Shown one piece after another: positions 37,372 to 48,371 of a stretch of DNA of 64,000 bases (positions are counted from its first letter, which is position 1; each line of letters begins with the position of its first letter). The DNA lies in the NCBI RefSeq assembly GCF_007954425.1, contig NZ_CP042345.1, positions 2,726,001-2,790,000 of the forward strand. Direction: 5' to 3'. The position numbers were made by a program, and so were the translations under genes. This DNA is from Novosphingobium ginsenosidimutans. Its GTDB lineage: Bacteria > Pseudomonadota > Alphaproteobacteria > Sphingomonadales > Sphingomonadaceae. A model generated the notes under the pieces. The model had not been told where the DNA came from. It made no database searches and saw only the letters and a program-made list of their open reading frames with translations.

Positions 37372-39093
37372 CTAGGCGACGACCAGGCCCTCAAGCCGTG
37401 CCTTTAGCTGCATACCAAGCAGACGGCTGTAGAACCGTACCTGGGCCAGGTTACCGCCCATGAACCAGAGCCCCTGCTGCGCTGTCGGCTTCCACATATT
37501 GCGCAGTTCGCCTTCCCAAGGCCCTGGATCCCCGCGGTAGCCAGAGCCGTAACCCCAGCAGCGGCCGATCCGCTCCGCCACGTCCGGCCCGATAAGCCGC
37601 GAGACCCATTCCTCCATCGCGCCGAAGCCGGTTGCGTAGATGATCATGTCTGCCGCGATGTGCTCGCCATCAGCCAGTTCGATTCCGTCCGGAACAATTC
37701 TTGCGACATCATGACCAGAACGGAGCGCGATACGGCCATCGACGATCATCTCGCAGGCGCCAACATCGATGTAGTAGCCTGAGCCCGAACGAAGGTACTT
37801 GCCGGCAATGCCCGCTCCGTCCTCGGCGAAATCCAGCTTGAAGCCGGCGGCTTCGAGTCGGTTGTAGAACGGGGCCTCCGCCTCTCGAATCCGAGCCCAG
37901 GCCTGACGGCTGCCGATTTCCTGCAAGCGGATGGGCACGGAAGCGCTGATCAGGTCAGCACGCTCGACCGTCATGCCAGCTTCAACAGCCTGTTCCGAAT
38001 ACAGCGGCTTAAGCATGACGTCGGTCATGGTCGACTGACGGATGATGTGCGTTGAGGATCGCTGGATCATCACCGGGAAGGCACCATGCTCGACCAGGTC
38101 TGCGCAGATGTCGTGAGCGCTGTTATTGGCACCAATCACGACAACCCGTTTGCCCGCCAGTCCTTCCCCCCCGCGGTGCGCGCTGGAGTGGTACTGTGCG
38201 CCGCGAAAGCTCTCTGCGCCGGGAATTTCGGGAATACGGGCGAAGCCGGAATTGCCCAAGGCCATCACGACATGGCTGGGCTTCAGTTCCCGCTCCTCAC
38301 CTTCCCGGACCACCGTGGCGGTCCAACCCGCGTCGGTCGGTCGGGCAGACTTCAGCTCCGTTCCGGTCCAGACGTCGAGTTCCATGGCCGCAGCATAGAG
38401 CTCCAGCCAGTCGCCCATTTTGTCTTTGGGGGTGTAGACCGGCCAGTGGTCCGGAAACTGCAGGTACGGCATATGATCGTACCAGACCGGATCATGCAGC
38501 GTCAGCGACATGTAGCGTGATCGCCATTGGTCGCCGACACGCGGATGCTTATCGATCAGCAGGTGCGGCACACCTAGCAGCCGCAAGGTTGCGCCAAGCG
38601 CCAAGCCAGCCTGGCCGGCACCCACGATCAGGACATAGGGTTCACGCGAGACGCCAATGGTATCGCGGTCGGCCTGGCGCAGATCCTGCCAGTTGCGTCC
38701 CTCCGCGTCCGCGATAAGCCCGCTCACTCGGCGTTGGCGCAGCGGGAGTTCGTGCCCTCTGATATCGCTAAGCATGGTGAACAGGCTGAGTGCCTTGCCA
38801 TCGACTAGCCGTACATAACCCTGGCCCGGCCCAATCGCCGTCTCAAAGGCGATAAGGCCTTCGCTGGCGCCGGCAGCCGCTTCGGTGGTCCAGTTCGATG
38901 GAGCAGTAAGGGCAGCCCGGGATTTGGCGAACTCGGCGATCGCGTCCCGTCCTTCATGGGTTGCGAGCGTCCAGTCGAAGGCCAGGAAATCGCGCCACAG
39001 CCCCGTTTCGAGGAAAAGGTTCGCGATCAGGTCCGGCTGGTTGTCTGCCAGAGCCCGCTCAAAGCTGCCCAGCCATGCTGCTACGTCCGTCAC
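37372..39093 (-). CDS. Flavin-containing monooxygenase with N-terminal NTF2-like domain
   Basis: A 573-residue protein. Residues about 1-130 look like a SnoaL/NTF2-type fold. FAD binding follows at VGAGQAGLALG (157-167), the monooxygenase fingerprint is FRGAQYHSS, NADPH binding is GANNSAHD and the ATGF motif is in IIYATGFGAMEEW. It probably oxygenates a nitrogen, sulfur or ketone substrate, unidentified. The GTG start has AGGAGG 4 bases upstream. It stands alone and converges on the tRNA gene. Confidence 0.9.
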   Translation of the reverse strand: MTDVAAWLGSFERALADNQPDLIANLFLETGLWRDFLAFDWTLATHEGRDAIAEFAKSRAALTAPSNWTTEAAAGASEGLIAFETAIGPGQGYVRLVDGKALSLFTMLSDIRGHELPLRQRRVSGLIADAEGRNWQDLRQADRDTIGVSREPYVLIVGAGQAGLALGATLRLLGVPHLLIDKHPRVGDQWRSRYMSLTLHDPVWYDHMPYLQFPDHWPVYTPKDKMGDWLELYAAAMELDVWTGTELKSARPTDAGWTATVVREGEERELKPSHVVMALGNSGFARIPEIPGAESFRGAQYHSSAHRGGEGLAGKRVVVIGANNSAHDICADLVEHGAFPVMIQRSSTHIIRQSTMTDVMLKPLYSEQAVEAGMTVERADLISASVPIRLQEIGSRQAWARIREAEAPFYNRLEAAGFKLDFAEDGAGIAGKYLRSGSGYYIDVGACEMIVDGRIALRSGHDVARIVPDGIELADGEHIAADMIIYATGFGAMEEWVSRLIGPDVAERIGRCWGYGSGYRGDPGPWEGELRNMWKPTAQQGLWFMGGNLAQVRFYSRLLGMQLKARLEGLVVA

Positions 39094-39106
39094 ACTGCCT
39101 CCTCTT

Positions 39107-39134
39107 CGCTCCGAGGCCTAGCCTGCCCGGAGCG
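39107..39134 (-). other. Stem-loop between csaA-like and monooxygenase genes
   Basis: CGCTCCG (39107-39113) pairs with CGGAGCG (39128-39134) over a 14-base loop. It lies between the stop of the CsaA-like gene and the AGGAGG of the monooxygenase gene. No T-run follows, so it could be an mRNA 3'-end stabiliser or a Rho-related structure. Confidence 0.35.
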
Positions 39135-39146
39135 TAGCCGGCACTG

Positions 39147-39518
39147 TCAAAACAGCCGTCCGCCGATTGGCACCGCCTTATCCGGTGCGAACAACACCAC
39201 AGCGCCGCGCTCGTCCGGAAAGCCCAGGGTCAGCACCTCGGACATGAATTTGCCGATCTGGCGCGGGGGGAAGTTGACCACGGCGGCAACCAGGCGGCCC
39301 GGAAGATCTTCCAGCGCATAGTGTTCGGTGATCTGGGCCGAGGAGCGTTTGACGCCGATCGTCGGCCCGAAATCGATCGTCAGCTTGTAGGCCGGCTTGC
39401 GTGCTTCCGGAAAGGCTTCGGCCGTAACCACCCGGCCGACCCGTACATCGACCTTGAGGAAATCCTCGAAGGTGATCGGATCGGCCGCGGGATCGCCTGG
39501 CGAATGCGTGACGTGCAT
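39147..39518 (-). CDS. csaA: CsaA-like tRNA-binding protein (EMAP/OB fold)
   Basis: A 123-residue OB-fold protein of the CsaA/YgjH type. The ITFEDFLKVDVRVGRVVTAE start, KLTIDFGPTIGVKRSSAQIT and VVNFPPRQIGKFMSEVLTLGF are the family signatures. CsaA acts as a small dimeric chaperone or tRNA-binding protein; the fold resembles the C-terminal domain missing from the MetG encoded here. It begins 6 bases after the lpdA stop. Confidence 0.9.
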   Translation of the reverse strand: MHVTHSPGDPAADPITFEDFLKVDVRVGRVVTAEAFPEARKPAYKLTIDFGPTIGVKRSSAQITEHYALEDLPGRLVAAVVNFPPRQIGKFMSEVLTLGFPDERGAVVLFAPDKAVPIGGRLF

Positions 39519-39524
39519 CGCGGC

Positions 39525-40937
<1,413 letters not shown>

Positions 40938-40967
40938 CGAACTCTCCGAAATTTGTCTTGGTCTGGC

Positions 40968-42239
40968 TTATGCAAGCAGCCCGAGGGGCTGTTCCACTAG
41001 CTGTTTGAAGGCCTGCATCAGTGCGGCGCCATCGGCTCCGTCGATTGCGCGGTGATCGAAGCTGCCCGTGGCTGACATGACCGTGGCGACCGAGAGCGCG
41101 CCATCGACCACATAGGGTCGCTGTTCGCCCGCACCGACGGCCAGGATCATTGCCTGTGGTGGGTTGATCACGGCGTCGAACTGCTTGATCCCGAACATGC
41201 CCAGGTTGGAGAGGCTGGCCGTGCCGCCCTGGTATTCATGCGGCTGCAGCTTGCCCTCGCGGGCCTTGCCGGCGAGCGCCGTCATTTCCTTGGAGATCTG
41301 GGAGACCGACTTGGCGCCCGCATCGACGATGATCGGCGTGATCAGGCCCGAAGGCGCGGCGACGGCGACCGAGATGTCCGAGCGCGAGTACTTGCGCAGT
41401 TCATCCCCCGCGAAGCTGACGTTGCACTTGGGCACGATCTCTAGCGCCTTGGCGAGGGCCTTGATCATCAGGTCATTGACCGAGAGCTTCACGCTCTGCG
41501 GCTCAAGCGCCTTGTTCAGCTCGCCGCGCAGCTTGAGCAGGGCATCAAGCCGGACATCGACGGTGAGATAGATGTGCGGAATGGTCTGCTTAGCCTCGGT
41601 AAGGCGGCGAGCGATGGTCTTGCGGACATTGTTGAGCTTTTCGGCTTCATAAGGGATGCCGAAGTCCGGAACGGCAGCAAGTGCAGCCGGAGCAGCAGCG
41701 GGCGCGGCAACGGGTGCTGGCGAGGACGGCGCAACGGCGCCACCAGCGGCCGCCTCGATGTCAGCCTTGACGATCCGACCGTTGGGGCCAGTGCCGGTCA
41801 CCTTGGAGAGGTCAACGCCCAGTTCAGCCGCAAGCCGTTTCGCGAGGGGCGAGGCAACAACGCGGTCCTCGGCGCTAGCCTTTGGCGTGGCAGCGACTGG
41901 GGCCGGTGCCGGGGCAGCAACCGGGGCGGGTGCTGGAGCAGCCTCTGCTTTGGGAGCCGGTGCGGCTGCCTTGGGCGCAGCCGGTGCTGCGTCCTCATCG
42001 TCGGTCGCGAGCGTGGCGATCACCGCGCCAACCTTCACGCCTTCGGAACCTTCCGGAACGGAAATGGCGACAATCGTGCCTTCGTCCACGGCTTCGAATT
42101 CCATCGTCGCCTTGTCGGTCTCGATCTCGGCCATGATGTCACCGGATGAAACCTTGTCGCCAACCTTCACCAGCCATTTGGCGAGGGTGCCCTCTTCCAT
42201 CGTGGGCGAGAGGGCGGGCATCTTGATCTCGATCGGCAT
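40968..42239 (-). CDS. pdhC: Pyruvate dehydrogenase E2, dihydrolipoamide acetyltransferase
   Basis: A 423-residue E2 protein. One lipoyl domain carries the lipoylated lysine in [17 protein letters not shown]; a long Ala/Pro linker follows, then the E1/E3-binding domain ([28 protein letters not shown] segment) and the catalytic domain with [13 protein letters not shown]. The family is the mitochondrial-type pyruvate enzyme. The E1 genes are not next to it: the upstream neighbour is a divergent stress-protein gene. Confidence 0.95.
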   Translation of the reverse strand: MPIEIKMPALSPTMEEGTLAKWLVKVGDKVSSGDIMAEIETDKATMEFEAVDEGTIVAISVPEGSEGVKVGAVIATLATDDEDAAPAAPKAAAPAPKAEAAPAPAPVAAPAPAPVAATPKASAEDRVVASPLAKRLAAELGVDLSKVTGTGPNGRIVKADIEAAAGGAVAPSSPAPVAAPAAAPAALAAVPDFGIPYEAEKLNNVRKTIARRLTEAKQTIPHIYLTVDVRLDALLKLRGELNKALEPQSVKLSVNDLMIKALAKALEIVPKCNVSFAGDELRKYSRSDISVAVAAPSGLITPIIVDAGAKSVSQISKEMTALAGKAREGKLQPHEYQGGTASLSNLGMFGIKQFDAVINPPQAMILAVGAGEQRPYVVDGALSVATVMSATGSFDHRAIDGADGAALMQAFKQLVEQPLGLLA

Positions 42240-42366
42240 CGGTCGGGTAAGTCCTGCTGGGGAGTGATTTGCCGTTACGTCTCTGGCCAAAACTGCGCCC
42301 AAGGGCAAGGTTCTTGCGCGGAATACGATTGTAGCGGATATGATAGCCGCCAGAAGGGGCCGGCCG

Positions 42367-42819
42367 ATGCGTGTCTATCTGGTGATCATGGATGAGACCG
42401 ATGAGGCCGGTGTTGCCTTGCGCTTTGCCGCCCGGCGTGCGGCGCGCACGGGCGGGTCCATCCATCTGCTCGCCCTGATCCCGCGCCAGCCCTTCGTCGC
42501 CTTCGGCGGCATCCAGGCTACCATCGAGGAGGAAGCCCGCGTCCGGGCCGAGGCGCTGGTGACCAGCGCCGCCGGATCAGTGATGGGCGACAGTCCGCAC
42601 CCGCCCACTATCTCTGTCCGCCAGGGCGAAGGCGTGGCGGTAATCCGCGAATACCTGGCCAAACACCCAGAGGTTTCCGCCTTGGTACTGGGTGCAGCGG
42701 CAAATGGCGGACCCGGTCCACTGGTAAATCACTTTGTCGGGATCGCCGGGCAACTGCCTTGCCCCGTCTATGTGATCCCCGGCAACATCAGCGACGCCGA
42801 CCTCGAGCGGCTCGGCTAA
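42367..42819 (+). CDS. Universal stress protein (UspA family)
   Basis: A 150-residue single Usp domain. The N-terminal [22 protein letters not shown] strand-helix and the C-terminal [37 protein letters not shown] match the family; the second contains the G-x2-G-x9-G type nucleotide loop in loose form. ATG 42367 follows AGAAGGGG and is preferred to an ATG at 42340. It is divergent from pdhC and ends 7 bases before the convergent rnr stop. Confidence 0.9.
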   Translation: MRVYLVIMDETDEAGVALRFAARRAARTGGSIHLLALIPRQPFVAFGGIQATIEEEARVRAEALVTSAAGSVMGDSPHPPTISVRQGEGVAVIREYLAKHPEVSALVLGAAANGGPGPLVNHFVGIAGQLPCPVYVIPGNISDADLERLG

Positions 42820-42826
42820 CCCTGCC

Positions 42827-45091
42827 CTATCGCTTTTTGCCGCGGCCCTGGTGCCGAATGTTGCCCGGCCGACCGCGCTGACCGACCAGGTGCTTCCCGC
42901 GCTTCTTTAGCGGCATCTGCACCGGTCGCCCGCGCGGCTCAATCGGCGCGCCTACGTGATCTTCCGGTTCAAACTTCAATGCGCCAGTCAGCGGATTGGC
43001 TTCAGCCAAGCGCAGGCGCAGGCGATCCCCCATGGCGAAGCGCGTATGGCCACTGTCGCCCACCAGCACCTTGGCGCGTTCGTCAAAGTGGAAGCGTTCG
43101 TCACCCAGCGTTGAAACGGGGACCAGGCCATCGCCGCCCAGGCTTATGATCGTGGCGAACAGGCCGAACTTCTGCACGCCGGTCACCCGGCATTCGAACA
43201 CCTCGCCCACCCGCGCTGACAGCCAGGCGGCGACATAGCGATCGATCGTTTCTCGCTCAGCCTCCATCGCCCGGCGTTCGGCCGCGCTGATCGCATCGCT
43301 GATCCGTGAGAGGTCGTTGCGGTCGCGGTCGGACAGGCCCGAACGCGGCGGCAAATCACCCTTCGGTTCCGGCTGTTCCAGCCCAAAGCCATCGACCAGC
43401 GCCCGGTGGACCAGAAGGTCAGCATAGCGGCGGATTGGCGACGTAAAATGCGCGTAGGAGCCTAACGCCAGGCCGAAGTGCCCGGCATTGCGCGGGCCAT
43501 AATAGGCCTGGGTCTGGCTGCGCAGCACGGCTTCCATGATTAGCGCCTTCTCAGCCTCGTCTGCCACATCCTTGAGCAGGCGATTGAACAGCCCGGGCGT
43601 GATCACCTGGCCCAACGCCAGCTTGCGCTCGAACGTGGCAAGATAGTCCTTCAGCGCGACCAGCTTTTCGCGGTTCGGCGGCTCGTGGATGCGGTACACG
43701 ATCGGGGCGACCTTGCTTTCGAGCGCCTTGGCTGCAGCCACATTCGCCGCGATCATGAAATCCTCGACCACGCGGTGCGCATCGAGCCGTTCGCGCAGCG
43801 CGATTTCGGTGATCCGGCCAGCCTCGTCTAGCTTGACCCGGCGCTCGGGCAGGTCAAGGTCAAGCGGATCGCGGTCCGTCCGGGCACGTTCCAGCGCGCG
43901 CCAGGCATCCCACAGGTTGACCAGGTGCGGCGCAGCATCACCTTCGTCGATCCGGCGCTGGGCCTCTTCGTACTCAATGACCTCGTCAATCCGCACCAGC
44001 GCGCGGGTAAAGCGCCAGTCGGTGACTTTGCCATTGGCGGCAATGGTCAGATGGCAGGCCATGGCGGCACGATCTTCGCCCGCTCGCAGCGAGCAGACAT
44101 CGGCGCTCAGCACTTCCGGCAGCATCGGCACGACTCGATCCGGGAAATAGACCGAGTTGCCGCGTTCCCGCGCTGAACGATCCAGCGCCCCGCCGGGACG
44201 GACATAGAAGCTGACATCGGCAATGGCGACGAGCGCGCGGTAGCCCCCTTCTCCGTCGGGCTCTGCCCAGATCGCATCGTCATGGTCGCGCGCGTCACTT
44301 GGATCGATCGCGACAATCGGCAGGTGCCGCAAGTCCTCGCGGCGATCCTGGCTTAGCGGCAATTTGGCAGCGCGCTGCGCTTCCTCGATCGCTTCAGGCG
44401 AGAATGCAAAAGGGATGCCGTGCTTGTGGATCGCAATCAGGCTGAAGGCCTTGGGTGCCAGTGGATCGCCGAGCACGTCGGTCACCTTGACGCCAGAGCG
44501 CGGGCTGCGTCCGGCTGGCTCGGCAAGGACAAGCTGACCCGCCTCGGCCCCGCCCAGGTCGGCGATCGGCTGCGAATGACGTTCCCGCTTGTCGACCGGC
44601 GCGAGCCAGCCCTTCCCCGTGCCGTCGATTTCCACCACGCCCATGATTTGCTCGGTCCGGGCCGGCAGTTTCTTCATCGGGTGGGCAATCCAGCCCGTGG
44701 CGGTTTCCTCGGTTCGGGCGAGCACCCGGTCACCAACACGCAAGGCGGGCTGCTTGCGCTGCTCGATCAGGCGCAGGCGCGGTGGCGGCACGGCTTCTTC
44801 CGGCTGCCAGGTATCGGGAACGGCCAGGGCCTCGCCGTCTTCCGTCCCGACCACGCGCAGCACGGTTACCTTGGGCACGCCGCCCATGCGGTGAAAGGCC
44901 GTGCGATTGCCGTCGATCAGGCCTTCCTCGGCCATATCCTTGAGCAGGGCCTTGAGCTGGATCTTCTCCTGGCCCTTGAGGCCAAAAGCGCGGGCAATCT
45001 CCCGTTTGCCGGCCGGGTCTTCGCTGTTCGCGATGAAATCCAGGATCTGCTGGCGGCTCGGTAGGCCGGGTTCAGGCTTGGTTCGTTTCAC
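42827..45091 (-). CDS. rnr: Ribonuclease R
   Basis: A 754-residue 3'-5' exoribonuclease. An N-terminal helical/winged domain is followed by cold-shock-type OB domains and the RNB domain, whose metal aspartates are in IDPSDARDHDDAIW. An S1 domain (VGEVFECRVTGVQKFGLFATI) precedes a very basic tail (KKRGKHLVGQRGRPGNIRHQ). GTG 45091 or TTG 45094 is the start, 4 or 1 bases after the proS stop. Confidence 0.96.
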   Translation of the reverse strand: MKRTKPEPGLPSRQQILDFIANSEDPAGKREIARAFGLKGQEKIQLKALLKDMAEEGLIDGNRTAFHRMGGVPKVTVLRVVGTEDGEALAVPDTWQPEEAVPPPRLRLIEQRKQPALRVGDRVLARTEETATGWIAHPMKKLPARTEQIMGVVEIDGTGKGWLAPVDKRERHSQPIADLGGAEAGQLVLAEPAGRSPRSGVKVTDVLGDPLAPKAFSLIAIHKHGIPFAFSPEAIEEAQRAAKLPLSQDRREDLRHLPIVAIDPSDARDHDDAIWAEPDGEGGYRALVAIADVSFYVRPGGALDRSARERGNSVYFPDRVVPMLPEVLSADVCSLRAGEDRAAMACHLTIAANGKVTDWRFTRALVRIDEVIEYEEAQRRIDEGDAAPHLVNLWDAWRALERARTDRDPLDLDLPERRVKLDEAGRITEIALRERLDAHRVVEDFMIAANVAAAKALESKVAPIVYRIHEPPNREKLVALKDYLATFERKLALGQVITPGLFNRLLKDVADEAEKALIMEAVLRSQTQAYYGPRNAGHFGLALGSYAHFTSPIRRYADLLVHRALVDGFGLEQPEPKGDLPPRSGLSDRDRNDLSRISDAISAAERRAMEAERETIDRYVAAWLSARVGEVFECRVTGVQKFGLFATIISLGGDGLVPVSTLGDERFHFDERAKVLVGDSGHTRFAMGDRLRLRLAEANPLTGALKFEPEDHVGAPIEPRGRPVQMPLKKRGKHLVGQRGRPGNIRHQGRGKKR

Positions 45092-45095
45092 CAAG

Positions 45096-46628
45096 TCAGT
45101 AAGCCCGAGCGACGAAGATACGTTCCACCGCTGGCTCGCCGGTGAACAGGCAGGTGCCGCTGACCGGCTCTCCGTTCATCGGCGTATTGCGGATGGTCAG
45201 CTTGAGCGCCTTGAGCTTTGCGACCACGGCTTCCAGCGCCGCGCCAGTCGGGCGCGACCAAAGCACTTCGACCCAGCCCGGATAGCGCTGGTCGGCGCTG
45301 AAGAAAGCTTCGAGTCCGGCCAAGTCAGTTACACCACGGTGGATTTGAGCATCGCGGCGCGCGGTGGCCTCGGCATGGAGTGTGCGCTGGATGTCCTCAA
45401 GTTCACCAGCAGCAGCGGCGAGGAAGTCCTCGCGCGACTGGCCGACGAAGTTGACCTTGCCATCCTCGCGGTACAGCCGGTCACGGCGCACGGCCGAAAC
45501 CTGGCCGCCAGCAGCATCGCGGCCACCGATTTCAAGGATCAGTGGCACGCCCTTCTTGACCCAGCCCCAGCGCTTGGCCGTGGCCTTGCCGGCCCGCTTG
45601 TCGAGCAGCACGCGAACCGGCTCGCCCAGCGCCCACTGGCTGGCGAGTGCAGCGCGCAGCTCCTCGCAATAGGCCAGCAGGGCTTCGTCGCCATCGTCCT
45701 CGCGCAGCATCGGCAGGATCACGATCTGGTGCGGCGCGATGCGCGGCGGCACGCGCAGGCCGTCGTCATCGCCATGCGTCATGATCACGCCGCCGATCAG
45801 GCGGGTCGAAACGCCCCACGAGGTGGTGTGGCAAAGCTGCTGGCTGCCTTCTTTGTCCTGGTAGCGGATATTTGCCGCCTCAGCGAAGCCGGTGCCGAGA
45901 TAGTGCGAGGTGCCGGCCTGGAGCGCCTTGCCATCCTGCATCATCGCTTCGATCGAATAGGTCGCAACGGCGCCCGGGAATCGCTCGTTCTCCGGCTTCT
46001 CGCCGGCGATTACCGGCATGGCGAGATCGTCCTCGGCATGGCTGCGGTACATCTCTAGCGCGCGGAGCGTTTCCGCCATGGCATCGTCGCGGTTGGCGTG
46101 CGCGGTGTGCCCTTCCTGCCAAAGGAATTCGCTGGTGCGCAGGAACATGCGGGTGCGCATTTCCCAGCGAACGACGTTGGCCCACTGGTTGGTCAGCAGC
46201 GGCAGATCGCGCCACGACTGGATCCAGCGGCTCATCGCCTGGCCGATCACCGTTTCGGAGGTCGGGCGGACGATCAGCGGCTCTTCCAGCTTGGCTTCCG
46301 GATCGGGCACCAGCCCGCCCTTGCCATCCTGGATCAGGCGGTGATGCGTGACGACCGCCATTTCCTTGGCAAAGCCGTCAACGTGCTCGGCCTCCTTGGC
46401 GAAGTAGGACAGCGGGATGAACAGCGGGAAATAGCAGTTCTGCACGCCGGCGGCCTTGATCCGCGCATCCATCAGGTGCTGGATCCGCTCCCATATGCCA
46501 TAGCCCCATGGCTTGATTACCATGCAGCCGCGCACGCCGCTTTCCTCGGCCATCTCTGCTTCGGAGATGACTTCCTGATACCATTGGGCGAAATCGTCGG
46601 CGCGGGTGACGGAAAGAGCGTGCTTCAT
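45096..46628 (-). CDS. proS: Prolyl-tRNA synthetase, archaeal/eukaryotic type
   Basis: A 510-residue class II synthetase starting AQWYQEVISEAEMAEESGVRGCMVIKPWGYGIWE, which is the archaeal/eukaryote-type (type 3) ProRS rather than the common bacterial form. Class II motif 2 and 3 regions are LRTSEFLWQEGHTAH and SWGVSTRLIGGVIMTHGDDDGL. The C-terminal zinc domain is degenerate: only one cysteine (GTCLFTGEP) remains. The bacterial-type INS editing domain is absent. It is in an operon with rnr. Confidence 0.95.
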   Translation of the reverse strand: MKHALSVTRADDFAQWYQEVISEAEMAEESGVRGCMVIKPWGYGIWERIQHLMDARIKAAGVQNCYFPLFIPLSYFAKEAEHVDGFAKEMAVVTHHRLIQDGKGGLVPDPEAKLEEPLIVRPTSETVIGQAMSRWIQSWRDLPLLTNQWANVVRWEMRTRMFLRTSEFLWQEGHTAHANRDDAMAETLRALEMYRSHAEDDLAMPVIAGEKPENERFPGAVATYSIEAMMQDGKALQAGTSHYLGTGFAEAANIRYQDKEGSQQLCHTTSWGVSTRLIGGVIMTHGDDDGLRVPPRIAPHQIVILPMLREDDGDEALLAYCEELRAALASQWALGEPVRVLLDKRAGKATAKRWGWVKKGVPLILEIGGRDAAGGQVSAVRRDRLYREDGKVNFVGQSREDFLAAAAGELEDIQRTLHAEATARRDAQIHRGVTDLAGLEAFFSADQRYPGWVEVLWSRPTGAALEAVVAKLKALKLTIRNTPMNGEPVSGTCLFTGEPAVERIFVARAY

Positions 46629-46688
46629 GGGGCGGCGCGATAGCGGAGCGCCCTCGCCCCGGCAAGCGGCGTCAACCTGCGTAGAGGC

Positions 46689-47237
46689 CTACTTGCTGAG
46701 TTCGTCGAGCTTCTTCTGCATTGCGGCCATCTGGGCCCGGAGCTGGGCGATTTCGTCGTCCTTGCTTTCGCCGCTGGCGGGCTTGCTGTCTGCCAGGCCC
46801 GGAACGAAGGCTGATGCCGCCGCCTTGAACATCTCAAGGTTCCGCTGGGCCAACTTGGCCAGCGGATTGTTGCCGAGGCTGGTTTCGAAGGCCTCGCGCA
46901 GCTTGGCCTGGTTGGAGCGGAAGTTCTCCATCGAGGCTTCGAGGTAATGCGGCACCAGGCTCTGCATCGAATTGCCGTACATTCCGATCAGCTGGCGCAG
47001 GAAGTTCACCGGCAGCATCTGCTCACCGGTTGAGCTTTCCTCTTCCATGATGATCTGGGTCAGGATCTGGTGGGTAATGTCAGCCCCGGTCTTGGCATCG
47101 AGCACTTTGAACTCCACCCCCTCACGCGTCATCTTCGCGAGGTGCTCCAGCGTGATGTAGCTCGATGACTGGGTGTTGTAGAGCCGCCGGTTGGCGTACT
47201 TCTTGATGATTACGGTATCGCCTTTGGCCTGGGCCAT
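46689..47237 (-). CDS. phaR: Polyhydroxyalkanoate synthesis repressor PhaR
   Basis: A 182-residue regulator that senses PHB granules and represses phasin and its own genes. The N-terminal DNA-binding domain is VIIKKYANRRLYNTQSSSYI; the central PHB-accumulation repeats include DITHQILTQIIMEEE and LRQLIGMYGNSMQSLVPHYLE; a coiled-coil tail ends EIAQLRAQMAAMQKKLDEL. AGGGGA lies 6 bases before ATG 47237. Two PhaR-type sites lie upstream. No pha structural gene is in the window. Confidence 0.95.
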   Translation of the reverse strand: MAQAKGDTVIIKKYANRRLYNTQSSSYITLEHLAKMTREGVEFKVLDAKTGADITHQILTQIIMEEESSTGEQMLPVNFLRQLIGMYGNSMQSLVPHYLEASMENFRSNQAKLREAFETSLGNNPLAKLAQRNLEMFKAAASAFVPGLADSKPASGESKDDEIAQLRAQMAAMQKKLDELSK

Positions 47238-47254
47238 GAGGTTCCCCTTTGCCT

Positions 47255-47320
47255 GTGCAGTTGCAGCACTGTTAGCACCCGCAACAACGGCAATGCAACA
47301 TGAGTCATGCTGCACAGCAG
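47255..47320. promoter_or_regulatory. Two candidate PhaR-binding sites upstream of phaR
   Basis: CTGC-ACA-GCAG at 47310-47320 fits the CTGC-N3/4-GCAG pattern I recall for PhaR of Rhodobacter and Paracoccus. A second site, GTGC-AGTT-GCAG at 47255-47266, has one mismatch. Both lie within 85 bases of the phaR start, consistent with autorepression. The gap also contains the alr 3' side, so only the phaR promoter can be meant. Confidence 0.45.
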
Positions 47321-47327
47321 CAGTAGC

Positions 47328-48371
47328 CTAGCGCGCGAAACGGCGGCCCAGCAGCGTCAGGAGCTCGTATTGCGACAGGCCCGTTGCCGAGGAGGCTTCA
47401 GGCAGGCTGTAATCAACGCGGAGCCAGTCTCCTTCGCGCAGGTCTGGCGTGGCAGTCAGATCGACCACGGTCATGTCCATCGAAACGCGCCCAATCACGG
47501 AGACTGACCGGCCCATACTGCGCAGCATGCCTTTGCCTGACCAGGCACGCAGATAACCATCGGCATAGCCCAGACTGATTACGCCAATCCGCATGGCACG
47601 GGGCGCAACGAAGGTCGCGTTGTAACCAACACTCTCGCCCGCCGCGATGTTCCGTACCTGGAGTAAGGCCGCCTCGGGCGCGACAACCTGGCTGATCTCG
47701 CCCGCAAGTGCCGCGCAAGGAACACCGCCATATAGCGCCAGTCCTGGTCTTGTCAGATTGCCGTGATAGTCGGGACCAAGCGTGATACCAGCGCTGTTCG
47801 CAAGGCTGGCCCGCTTATGCTGCAAAACGCCGCGTGCAGCATTCCAGCGACTTTGCTGCGCAGCATTTTGTGCGGAATCTTCGTCAGCCGAAGCGAGATG
47901 CGAATGCAACACATCGATCTCAAGCTGAGCAATCACAGGGTCAGGCAGATCGCCAAGGCTTAACCCGATGCGATTGATACCCGTATCGATCATCAGGTCG
48001 CAGGGGCCGCCGCCAGCCTCAATCCAGCGTTGCGCCTGGAGCAGCGAGTTGATGACAGGACGCACACCACAGGTCTTCGCAAATGCTGCATCGGCAGCAG
48101 TCAACGGGCCATGCAGCACAGCGACTGCGGCAGGCGGAACATGCTCCAGCAGCGCCGGTACCTCCTGCCAATGCGCCACGAAGAAGTCACGGCAGCCTGC
48201 CTCGCGCAGGACTGGCGCAGCAACTGCAACGCCAAGTCCGTAGGCATCCGCCTTTACTGCGGCCCCCGCGCTTGCCTGTCCTGACAGCCGATCCAGCGCG
48301 CGCCAGTTGGCGGCGAGCGCATCACGGTCGATCGCGAGGCGCAGCGTGGCTGGCGGCAGTTCAGGCAACAT
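47328..48371 (-). CDS. alr: Alanine racemase
   Basis: A 347-residue PLP enzyme that makes D-alanine for peptidoglycan. The PLP lysine is in AAVKADAYGLG, the catalytic tyrosine in GESVGYNATF, and the SVIGRVSMDMTVVDL and RPGLALYGG segments match the family. ATG 48371 overlaps the transporter gene by 11 bases. It may be the main racemase, since no other is visible here. Confidence 0.96.
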   Translation of the reverse strand: MLPELPPATLRLAIDRDALAANWRALDRLSGQASAGAAVKADAYGLGVAVAAPVLREAGCRDFFVAHWQEVPALLEHVPPAAVAVLHGPLTAADAAFAKTCGVRPVINSLLQAQRWIEAGGGPCDLMIDTGINRIGLSLGDLPDPVIAQLEIDVLHSHLASADEDSAQNAAQQSRWNAARGVLQHKRASLANSAGITLGPDYHGNLTRPGLALYGGVPCAALAGEISQVVAPEAALLQVRNIAAGESVGYNATFVAPRAMRIGVISLGYADGYLRAWSGKGMLRSMGRSVSVIGRVSMDMTVVDLTATPDLREGDWLRVDYSLPEASSATGLSQYELLTLLGRRFAR

